NCBI GenBank assembly: GCA_015064685.1
Contig: SVRT01000002.1
Coordinates: 1 to 64,000, forward strand
Source of the DNA: Oscillospiraceae bacterium
GTDB taxonomy: Bacteria; Bacillota; Clostridia; Oscillospirales; CAG-272
Direction of reading: 5' to 3'
DNA: 64,000 nt
Made by a program: the position numbers and the translations under genes. Under the pieces are notes generated by a model, which saw only the letters and a program-made list of their open reading frames with translations, did no database searches and was not told where the DNA came from. Shown here in pieces: positions 53,992-60,879 of this stretch; within the stretch, counting starts at the first letter, position 1; every line of letters begins with the position of its first letter.

Positions 53992-54024
53992 TTTTACCTC
54001 GTATATATTTACATAGATAAATAT

Positions 54025-54053
54025 ATTATATCATATATCTTTCAGTTTGTCAT
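54025..54053 (-). promoter_or_regulatory. Promoter of rmuC
   Basis: Minus strand: ATGACA (54048-54053), 17-base spacer, TATAAT (54025-54030) with an extended -10. Confidence 0.75.
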
Positions 54054-54082
54054 CACTCAAAGCGTATTTTTTTCAAAAAAAT

Positions 54083-54107
54083 ATCTCCCGGAGAGATCCC
54101 GGGAGAT
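54083..54107 (-). terminator. Terminator after the MgtC-like gene
   Basis: A 9-base stem (54083-54091 with 54099-54107), loop of seven. On the minus strand it is followed by a long T run (TTTTTTTGAAAAAA). Confidence 0.85.
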
Positions 54108-54115
54108 AAATCTTT

Positions 54116-54859
54116 TTATGTCATTTCTTCTATGTGATGGATATATTCGATCGAGCGAAGCGCCTCTATGATTTCGGTGTGGGTTTTGTATTTCTTAAGC
54201 TCACCGCTCTGTATTGTGAGTGCGACGGAGTAAACGCTGAGTCCGGAATTAATATAAGCCGGGTTAACCTCTATATCGTCGATTCGAAGTCCTAACTGAC
54301 GGATGGTCGTTACGAAATTCTGAAGATCGTCCTTGTGCTTGAGCTCAAGGTGTATTTCAAAGTGGTTTGACTGATTCTTGAAGCGACGCTCAAGTGACGG
54401 GAAGAGAGACAGACAGCAGAGCATTGCGGCAAAGCATATTACCGATACGGTGTAGAAGCCTGCACCGATCAGAAGTCCCGATATACCGACCGCCCAGAGT
54501 CCTACCGCGGTCGTGAGTCCCTTGATCTGACTTTTTGAACTGTAAAGGATAGAATTCGAGCTGATAATCGCGATTCCAACAACGAAAGCCGCCGAGATCA
54601 TGGGGAATCCTGCATTGAATTTCTGCATAATGAAGATGTCAAGCATCATTGCAAGTGTTCCCGAAAGCGAGGTCAGCATAAATGTTCTGAGTCCCGCAGC
54701 GTGGCGCTTGGTTGATCTTTCCCATCCAATTATCGCGGCAAAAAGAATGGATATACCTATTCTTAAAACTATTGACCATATATCAAGCTTTGTAGCCCAT
54801 TCTCCAAGCAGCTTGCTGATGGGGTCTGATACTTCAAACAAATTAACTGTTAAAAACAT
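54116..54859 (-). CDS. MgtC/SapB family membrane protein
   Basis: A 247-residue protein with four or five N-terminal helices (about 30-155) containing the family motif AAIIGWERSTKRHAAGLRTFML, and a C-terminal ACT-like cytoplasmic domain (about 160-247). MgtC proteins affect magnesium homeostasis and, in pathogens, F-ATPase activity; SapB-like members elsewhere are of unknown role. The ATG lies 24 bases after the antiporter stop, in one transcript with it. Confidence 0.9.
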   Translation of the reverse strand: MFLTVNLFEVSDPISKLLGEWATKLDIWSIVLRIGISILFAAIIGWERSTKRHAAGLRTFMLTSLSGTLAMMLDIFIMQKFNAGFPMISAAFVVGIAIISSNSILYSSKSQIKGLTTAVGLWAVGISGLLIGAGFYTVSVICFAAMLCCLSLFPSLERRFKNQSNHFEIHLELKHKDDLQNFVTTIRQLGLRIDDIEVNPAYINSGLSVYSVALTIQSGELKKYKTHTEIIEALRSIEYIHHIEEMT

Positions 54860-54883
54860 AATCTATCTTTACCTTTCAACTTA

Positions 54884-56332
54884 TTATCTACGTCTCATTC
54901 TGTTTCTGTGGAGCTCATACATAGCCTCATACTGCTCCTCGGAAGCCTCTGTGAATGCCTGCTCCTCTGGTGAAGGAGCGTTAATTTCACGCTCGGGAAT
55001 TTCTGCGCGGATCTTTTGTATTCTCTCGATTAAGATATCTACCTCACGGCGCGGATTTCCTTCGGTATCGTGTGTTTCAACCGGCGCGATATCCTCGATC
55101 TTATTCGATATGGAGCCGGAGAGATAAAGCGAAAGCTTAGCGCACGCAGGGCCGATAAGCTCGTACAGTATGCTTGAAGCTAAGATTATCGTCTGCAGGT
55201 TTTCTCCGATCTCGCCTCCGAGAGTTCTTGCTGCCATCGCTGAAAGACCGATAGCGACTCCAGCCTGAGGAATCAAAGCAAGTCCCACATAATTTCTGAC
55301 CTTTGCATCCGCCTTTATTACGGTTGCGCCTAAGAACGCACCGCAGTATTTTCCAATCATTCGGATAACGAAGTAAAGAAGTGCTATTGCAATGATAGGA
55401 ACGCTTCCGGTATTGCCCGTCGGGGTAAAAAGAGAATCAAGCTGAAGATTAAGTCCCGAGCGTACGAAAAATATGAGCATTATCGGTGGACTGAAGTAAT
55501 TGATCTGCTTGAAAAGCTTATCGTCCCCGGTCACATTGATATACACCATTCCCATCGCAAGGCATCCCAGCAGGGGAGAAATGTCAAGGAGTGCGCAGAT
55601 TCCGCAGAAGAGGAAGAGCAAACTGATGAGGATTATCAGTCTGTTATCTGTCGTTCTTTTTTGTGGCATGAGGACCTTAAGGAAGAAACCGAAAAATCCG
55701 CCAAGGACCATTATACCTATGTTGATGACGATAGGCATAATAACTGTTCCTGCTGAAAGATTACCGCCGTCTGAGAGGAATACTCCCGCTATTGAAAGTG
55801 AAATACTGAACGCTATCAGGCTCAGCACATCGTCAAGCGCGATGACCTGCAGGAGAGTGTCAACGAAATTACCCTTTGCCTTTGTTTGTCTTATGGTCAT
55901 TGCGGTTGAGGTAGGTGCGGTTGCGGCAGCAAGCGCAGAAAGGACAACACAGAGAACAATGTCCAGCTTCAGAATAACAAACGTAAGTATAAATACGAGA
56001 ATTGTTGCGAGAAGTGCTTCAAAAAGGGTAATTACTATAGTTTTTGCGCCGTTCTTTTTGAGAGATTTCAGCTTAAAAAATTCGCCGACACTGAACGCAA
56101 TAAACGCGAGGGCAATGTCTGAAATGAAGTCGGTACCTGCGATGACACTGTCGGGTATAAGGTCAAGGCAAAAAGGACCGATCAATATTCCGACTATAAT
56201 ATAGGCGGTGACATTTGGAAGCTTTAAGAGCTTGGTTATTCTTGTCATTGCGAAGCCGCAAACAAGAATGATCGCTATTGCAATTATTGTTACCGCTGTC
56301 GGGGATGTTTGGGCGTAAAACGCGTCGAGCAA
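54884..56332 (-). CDS. Cation/proton antiporter (CPA2/KefB-like)
   Basis: A 482-residue membrane protein with about 12 helices (residues 12-400) and a charged tail (about 410-482). It starts with a TTG (56330-56332 minus), preceded by GGAGGTG eight bases upstream. Motifs of monovalent cation/proton antiporters are visible, such as NVTAYIIVGILIGPFCLDLIP, AATAPTSTAMTIRQTKAKG (ion-binding region) and LLGCLAMGMVYIN. The tail lacks a RCK (NAD) domain, so it is not KefB itself. Ion specificity (Na+, K+) is unknown. Confidence 0.9.
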   Translation of the reverse strand: MLDAFYAQTSPTAVTIIAIAIILVCGFAMTRITKLLKLPNVTAYIIVGILIGPFCLDLIPDSVIAGTDFISDIALAFIAFSVGEFFKLKSLKKNGAKTIVITLFEALLATILVFILTFVILKLDIVLCVVLSALAAATAPTSTAMTIRQTKAKGNFVDTLLQVIALDDVLSLIAFSISLSIAGVFLSDGGNLSAGTVIMPIVINIGIMVLGGFFGFFLKVLMPQKRTTDNRLIILISLLFLFCGICALLDISPLLGCLAMGMVYINVTGDDKLFKQINYFSPPIMLIFFVRSGLNLQLDSLFTPTGNTGSVPIIAIALLYFVIRMIGKYCGAFLGATVIKADAKVRNYVGLALIPQAGVAIGLSAMAARTLGGEIGENLQTIILASSILYELIGPACAKLSLYLSGSISNKIEDIAPVETHDTEGNPRREVDILIERIQKIRAEIPEREINAPSPEEQAFTEASEEQYEAMYELHRNRMRRR

Positions 56333-56369
56333 GCTTTGTCACCTCCGTTTTTTCCAATGTTGAACATAT

Positions 56370-56398
56370 ATTATACAATATTATAGATAAAAAGTCAA
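56370..56398 (-). promoter_or_regulatory. Promoter of the antiporter-MgtC operon
   Basis: Minus strand: TTGACT (56393-56398), 17-base spacer, TATAAT (56370-56375). Confidence 0.87.
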
Positions 56399-56451
56399 TA
56401 GAGTTTGTGTTTTTTTACACAATTTATTGACGAAACAGCTTCTTCGGGTTA

Positions 56452-56480
56452 TTGACAAAAAAAGCACACTGTGATATAAT
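56452..56480 (+). promoter_or_regulatory. Promoter of the Dabb-TPR-DUF4037 operon
   Basis: TTGACA (56452-56457), 17-base spacer, TATAAT (56475-56480) with an extended -10 (TGATATAAT). Among the strongest in the window. Confidence 0.93.
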
Positions 56481-56511
56481 TTTTTTACAGTAAACCGTGC
56501 GGAGGTTCAAT

Positions 56512-56817
56512 ATGATAAGACACGTAATAATGTGGAAATTCGTTGATGAATATGAAGGTATGAATAAGGATGAGATCATGAGCTCGATCGAGGAGAAATT
56601 TGCTTATCTTAAGGCCGTTATTCCCGAAATAAAATCTATGAGTGTAGAGAGAGACGTGCTTCGATCCGAGAGATCCTTTGATATGATATACATAACCGAA
56701 TTTGAGTCTCTCGAGACACTTGAGAGATACAGAGTTCACCCTGAGCACGTAAAGGTTGCTGCCTTTATCGGCGCGGTAAGATCTGCTCAGGCGGTAACAG
56801 ACAGTGAAAGGAAGTAA
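56512..56817 (+). CDS. Dabb (stress-responsive A/B barrel) protein
   Basis: A 101-residue dimeric ferredoxin-like barrel. IRHVIMWKFVDEYEGM at 2-17 and the C-terminal RYRVHPEHVKVAAFI match the Dabb family, found in plants and bacteria in small-molecule binding or heme/aromatic metabolism. The ATG at 56512 has GGAGGTT before it. It is the first of three closely packed genes. No specific reaction can be assigned. Confidence 0.88.
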   Translation: MIRHVIMWKFVDEYEGMNKDEIMSSIEEKFAYLKAVIPEIKSMSVERDVLRSERSFDMIYITEFESLETLERYRVHPEHVKVAAFIGAVRSAQAVTDSERK

Positions 56818-56821
56818 TACA

Positions 56822-57610
56822 ATGACCGGTGCATATAACTGTCCTACCTGCTCAAAGGAATCGTATGACGTTGTTCCGATCATGAGAATAATGCAAAAGC
56901 TCGATGAGCTTTTCGACAAAAACGATCTGAGGGCGGTCGGCGAGCTTCTTGAATATTGGGAGAGGGAGGCGCGTATTCTTCACGATGACCGCGGTCTTCT
57001 TGAGATACTGAATGAGGAGATCGGATATTTCAGGCGTACCGGCAATAAGGAGCGCGGCATTTCTGCCGTTAACGAGGCTTTTGATTTAATAAAGGCGCTT
57101 GGCGCGGATAGTTTAGAATCATCCGGAACCATTTATCTCAACGGTGCGACCACGATGAAGGCGTTCGGTGAAACGGCGTCTGCTATGCAATATTACGAAA
57201 AAGCCAAAGAAATATATGAAAAGCACCTTTCCTCCGATGATTACAGGCTGGCTGCATATTATAACAACGTCTCAAGCGCGTACAAGGAGTTGAATCGAGT
57301 AGACGAGGCGGAAAAGTCTTGTTATAATGCCATATCCATACTTGAAAAGAGCGGAGACAAATACAACGGAGAGATTGCTGTCACCTATGTAAATCTTGCC
57401 CATCTTTATTATGACTCGGACAATTTTGATGACAGAGTTTACTCATGTATGGATCGCGCTTGGGAGCTTTTGTCCTCTGAGAAAAACGTTCAGGACGGAA
57501 ATTTTGCCTTTTTATGTTCGAAATGCTACCCGTCTTTTGGATACTTCGGATATTTTGATTATGAAAAAAAGCTGAAGGCGATCGTGGAGAGAATCTATGA
57601 AGGGAATTGA
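56822..57610 (+). CDS. Tetratricopeptide repeat protein with N-terminal CPxC
   Basis: A 262-residue protein with at least three TPRs at about 90-215 (AMQYYEKAKEIYEKHL, AAYYNNVSSAYKELNRVDEAEK, AVTYVNLAHLYYDSDNF) and an N-terminal tag NCPTCSKESYD with CPTC at 8-11. The helical part at 20-80 resembles another, imperfect repeat. TPRs usually mediate binding to a partner; the DUF4037 protein is the obvious one. The ATG at 56822 is chosen from the AAAGGAAG site. Its last 14 bases overlap the next gene. Confidence 0.75.
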   Translation: MTGAYNCPTCSKESYDVVPIMRIMQKLDELFDKNDLRAVGELLEYWEREARILHDDRGLLEILNEEIGYFRRTGNKERGISAVNEAFDLIKALGADSLESSGTIYLNGATTMKAFGETASAMQYYEKAKEIYEKHLSSDDYRLAAYYNNVSSAYKELNRVDEAEKSCYNAISILEKSGDKYNGEIAVTYVNLAHLYYDSDNFDDRVYSCMDRAWELLSSEKNVQDGNFAFLCSKCYPSFGYFGYFDYEKKLKAIVERIYEGN

Positions 57611-58523
57611 GATCTCACGTGAGTTTTACGAGAAATACGGAAAACCGATGATCGAGAGTGAATTTGCGCAATACGCGGATAGAATTGCCGTAGGTCTTGT
57701 CGGTCACGGCTCGGAATGCTTCGGCTATGATGATGAAATATCCCGTGATCATGATTTTGAGCCTTCTTTCTGTATTTGGCTTGCTGATGAGGATGAAAGG
57801 GAATTTGGATTTAAGCTTTTCAGAGCATATGCGAGGCTCCCGAAGACTCTTGACGGAATTCAGCTCAAGGAAGCAAGTGTTTTGGGAAATGACTCAAAGG
57901 GCGTGATGACTATTTCGGATTTTTACCGTAGATACACGGGAAGAGCAGGTGCGCCTGAGAGCGAGCTTGATTGGCTATATACACCGTCACACTATCTCGC
58001 CGAGGCGACGAACGGCGAGGTCTTTTACGATCCCTTGGGTGAATTTACAAGAATCAGAAACGAGATTCTGAACGGTATGCCCGAGGACGTAAGACGCAAA
58101 AAAATAGCCTCATGCGCGATGTATATGGCACAGACGGGGCAGTACAACTTTGAGCGGTGTCTCAAGCACGGAGAAAACGGGGCAGCACGTCTTGCTCTCT
58201 CGGATTTTGTTAAGAATGCCATTGAGATGACTTTTTTGCTGAATCGAACTCATATGCCGTATTACAAGTGGTCATTCAGAGCAATGCGGGATCTTGATGT
58301 TTTAGGCGATAGGGCATGCCTTCTTGAATCCCTGATCGATACGCCGAATATTGATGCCACGCTGATTTCTGACTGGATCGAGAGCTTTTGCGCAGACATT
58401 ACTCGCGTATTGAAGGAGCAGGGGATAAGTGCGTCGGATTCGGATTATCTTGAAAATCATGCATATTCGGTAAATGACGGAATAAAAAGCTCCAAGATCC
58501 GTAATATGAGCGTAATGCTTTAA
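57597..58523 (+). CDS. DUF4037 nucleotidyltransferase-like protein
   Basis: A 308-residue protein. GHGSECFGYDDEISRDHDF (36-54) is the hallmark of DUF4037 and looks like the GS...DxD motif of the nucleotidyltransferase fold (G38-S39 and D51/D53). The rest is helical, with a helical bundle at about 180-300. The reaction is not known. The start overlaps the TPR gene by 14 bases, so translation is coupled and the two proteins probably act together. Confidence 0.8.
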   Translation: MKGIEISREFYEKYGKPMIESEFAQYADRIAVGLVGHGSECFGYDDEISRDHDFEPSFCIWLADEDEREFGFKLFRAYARLPKTLDGIQLKEASVLGNDSKGVMTISDFYRRYTGRAGAPESELDWLYTPSHYLAEATNGEVFYDPLGEFTRIRNEILNGMPEDVRRKKIASCAMYMAQTGQYNFERCLKHGENGAARLALSDFVKNAIEMTFLLNRTHMPYYKWSFRAMRDLDVLGDRACLLESLIDTPNIDATLISDWIESFCADITRVLKEQGISASDSDYLENHAYSVNDGIKSSKIRNMSVML

Positions 58524-58549
58524 ATTGTGTAAATTCTGTGTAAAGTCGC

Positions 58550-58578
58550 TTGACTGGACTTTCAAATAATGGTAAAAT
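58550..58578 (+). promoter_or_regulatory. Promoter of the broken decarboxylase locus
   Basis: TTGACT (58550-58555), 17-base spacer, TAAAAT (58573-58578). Confidence 0.83.
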
Positions 58579-58686
58579 TATAATGTCGTAATTTGGTGAA
58601 TTTATCACTATTACGCAATTTTTATGCTTGTTCTAAGGTTATTTTGGCCTTGTTTCAAGCTTATGCAAATGAAAAGGAGAACAGCT

Positions 58687-58809
58687 TTGGGTAATTTTTT
58701 TAATCAACTCTTTTCAGGTTTTGCAGACATAACCTGGCAAGCCGTCGTTATGTGGATAATTGGCGGTGTACTTATCTTTTTGGCAATAAAAATTTACCGA
58801 CAACCTTGA
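58687..58809 (+). pseudogene. N-terminal fragment of a sodium-pump decarboxylase beta subunit (OadB-like)
   Basis: A 40-codon open frame starting at a TTG (58687) with AGGAG seven bases before it. GNFFNQLFSGFADITWQAVVM and IGGVLIFLAIK match the start and first helix of OadB/GcdB/MmdB, the membrane subunit of Na+-translocating decarboxylases (normally about 370-400 residues). After Lys35 the reading frame leaves the family (IYRQP, stop). Promoter and ribosome site are intact, but nearly all of the gene is missing. Confidence 0.68.
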
Positions 58810-59041
58810 AAATAGTGAAGTAATAACAAGCACAGAGACTAATATCGAAACAGAAACTCAGCTTGTTGAAACAATTGAATATGAAACGTTTGATCCTGAT
58901 CAGTCCAACGTTGACAATATGGTTGACACCCTTAGCTACATGGGACAGGGAATGCTTGGGATTCTGATCGTAACGGTAATCATTATTGCTTGCGTTGCAA
59001 TTCTGAACAAGACCACGAGCAGAAAGAAAAAAGACGACTGA
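58790..59041 (+). pseudogene. C-terminal part of an OadG-like small membrane subunit
   Basis: An open frame of 83 codons (plus stop) after a stop at 58787, with no start codon at its beginning. A Thr/Glu-rich stretch is followed by one membrane helix and a lysine-rich end (MGQGMLGILIVTVIIIACVA, then KTTSRKKKDD), like the OadG/gamma subunits. An internal ATG at 58919 would give 40 residues but has no ribosome site. Removing one A from the A5 run at 58788-58792 would join it in frame to the OadB-like start, producing a 119-residue chimera. Confidence 0.55.
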
Positions 59042-59050
59042 TACAAATAA

Positions 59051-59090
59051 AAAATCGCATTGAGATTTGCCTCAATGCGATTTTTTATAT
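59051..59090. terminator. Bidirectional terminator
   Basis: A 14-base perfect stem (59051-59064 with 59071-59084) around a six-base loop, with A-run and TTTTTT on its flanks. It ends the broken locus and mnmA. Confidence 0.9.
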
Positions 59091-60149
59091 AATTATTCCG
59101 CCACCAATTACGTATTCGCCGACATATATAACGGCTGACTGTCCCGGGGCGGGGGCTCTTTCGGGCTCGTCAAAGGTAAGAGTTATCTCGTCCTCTCCTG
59201 TTTGCTCAGCATATGCCAGCCCTTGTCTTTGGCTATACCTGATTTTTGCTTCAACTCTCATTTTGCCATCGAGATTGGCGAAGGGAATAAGGTTGATGTT
59301 TTTTATTTTCACAGTATTGGTGAAGAGTCTATCTTCATCTGCAAGGGTAACGGTGTTGGTTGCGGCATCCTTTTTGGTTACGAAAATATGCTTATTCATT
59401 GATATTCCCAGGCCCTTGCGCTGACCTATGGTATAGTGTATCATACCCTTATGCTTGCCGAGGATATTTCCCGCTTCGTCAACGTAGTCGCCCTGCGGAT
59501 ATTTTTCACCGAGCTCGTTCTCAATGAAGGATGCATAATCTCCGTCGGGAACGAAGCAGATATCCTGGCTATCGCTTTTGTGGGCGTTGACAAAGCCGTT
59601 CTCGGCTCCTATGGCGCGTATTTCGGCTTTTGTCAGGGATCCGAGAGGGAAAAGTGTGTGTGCGAGCTGGTGTTGGTTAAGTGACCAGAGCATATACGTC
59701 TGATCCTTTTTTGCGTCAGCGGCTTTTTTCAAAAGGAATCTTCCGTTGACGTCTTTTTCAATATTTGCGTAATGTCCTGTTGCGATGCTATCGGTTCCGA
59801 GCGCTATCTCTAATTCGAGTAATTTTCCAAATTTGAGATGCTTGTTGCAGACTATGCAGGGGTTAGGCGTTTTACCTTCGAGATAAGTGTCGATAAAGTC
59901 CTTGACGACTGTTTTGTGAAACTCATTTGTCAGATCGTACACCACGTGATCTATCCCAAGGGACGCGCAAATTGCTTTTGAATCGTTAATATCACTCATT
60001 GATAGATCGGTGCCGTCAGGCTGGTGCTTTGAACAAAGCTTCATGGTTGCGCCTCGGGTTACAAACCCTTGCTCTTTAACAAGCAGGGCAGCCACGGCAC
60101 TGTCGATACCGCCGCTCATCGCAACAGTTACTTTTTTGTTTTGATTCAT
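59085..60149 (-). CDS. mnmA: tRNA-uridine 2-sulfurtransferase MnmA
   Basis: MnmA installs sulfur at C2 of U34 in tRNA-Glu, -Gln and -Lys. The 354 residues have the PP-loop SGGIDS at 12-17, the catalytic C100 in NPCIVCNKH and C197 in DSQDICFVPDG, and GHYA near 124. The C-terminal beta barrel with GQSAVIYVGEYVIGGGII is standard. A second cysteine (C97) in NPCIVC is unusual. The start has no strong ribosome site but follows trmL by nine bases. Confidence 0.95.
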   Translation of the reverse strand: MNQNKKVTVAMSGGIDSAVAALLVKEQGFVTRGATMKLCSKHQPDGTDLSMSDINDSKAICASLGIDHVVYDLTNEFHKTVVKDFIDTYLEGKTPNPCIVCNKHLKFGKLLELEIALGTDSIATGHYANIEKDVNGRFLLKKAADAKKDQTYMLWSLNQHQLAHTLFPLGSLTKAEIRAIGAENGFVNAHKSDSQDICFVPDGDYASFIENELGEKYPQGDYVDEAGNILGKHKGMIHYTIGQRKGLGISMNKHIFVTKKDAATNTVTLADEDRLFTNTVKIKNINLIPFANLDGKMRVEAKIRYSQRQGLAYAEQTGEDEITLTFDEPERAPAPGQSAVIYVGEYVIGGGIII

Positions 60150-60158
60150 ATTTTTTCC

Positions 60159-60659
60159 TTAATCCCAAGAATATTTTGTCAGTTCGCCAATCTCCTGCAT
60201 TCCCTCAAAGCTCCACTGACGAAGGATCTCATACACAGCAATGGCAACCGAGTTTGAAAGATTTAACGAGCGCAGATGGTCACGCATTGGAATTCGCACG
60301 GTGGTGTCGGGATTGTCGCGAAGAAGCTCCTCGGGAAGTCCGCGAGTTTCCTTGCCGAACATTATCCAGACGTCTCCCTCGTATTTTACGTCGCAGTAAT
60401 TATGCTTTGCTTTCGTTGAGAAATAATAGACCTTTGCTTCGGGGTGCTTTGTATAAAAATCTGAAAGTCCATCGTAATAAGTAATATCGAGCTTGTCCCA
60501 ATAGTCAAGCCCTGCTCGCTTGAGCTTTGCATTATCTATTTCAAATCCGAGTGGTCTTATCAAGTGAAGGGAGGCGCCCGTTGCGGCGCACGTGCGGGCA
60601 ATGTTTCCTGTGTTCTGCGGTATTTCGGGCTCGCAAAGAATGATGTTTATGTGTGACAT
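60159..60659 (-). CDS. trmL: tRNA (cytidine(34)/uridine(34)-2'-O)-methyltransferase TrmL
   Basis: A 166-residue SPOUT-class methyltransferase with a C-terminal trefoil knot. The motifs EIPQNTGNIARTCAATGA (motif 1), FGKETRGLP (motif 2) and IPMRDHLRSLNLSNSVAIAVYE (motif 3) match TrmL, which methylates the ribose of nucleotide 34 in tRNA-Leu. It heads an operon with mnmA, so two wobble-base modification enzymes are made together. Divergent from secA. Confidence 0.95.
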   Translation of the reverse strand: MSHINIILCEPEIPQNTGNIARTCAATGASLHLIRPLGFEIDNAKLKRAGLDYWDKLDITYYDGLSDFYTKHPEAKVYYFSTKAKHNYCDVKYEGDVWIMFGKETRGLPEELLRDNPDTTVRIPMRDHLRSLNLSNSVAIAVYEILRQWSFEGMQEIGELTKYSWD

Positions 60660-60707
60660 ACGTCTCCGTTCTGCCGTGAAAGCGGCAAATGATTAAAGTC
60701 TCTAATA

Positions 60708-60736
60708 ATTATATAACAATTGGTGTAAGTTTGCAA
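60708..60736 (-). promoter_or_regulatory. Promoter of trmL-mnmA
   Basis: Minus strand: TTGCAA (60731-60736), 17-base spacer, TATAAT (60708-60713). Confidence 0.82.
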
Positions 60737-60764
60737 GTGTTTTGCGAAAATTTACAATTAGCAG

Positions 60765-60793
60765 TTGCTTTATCGTATAAAGTATAGTATAAT
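60765..60793 (+). promoter_or_regulatory. Promoter of secA
   Basis: TTGCTT (60765-60770), 17-base spacer, TATAAT (60788-60793). Leader of about 80 bases. Divergent from the trmL promoter. Confidence 0.8.
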
Positions 60794-60879
60794 GTATCTT
60801 ATAATGTGATATTGTGCGCAATTTGGTGTTTTTAACGACACGTTGAAATAATTTTACCCACCGAAAAAGGAGAAAATGA

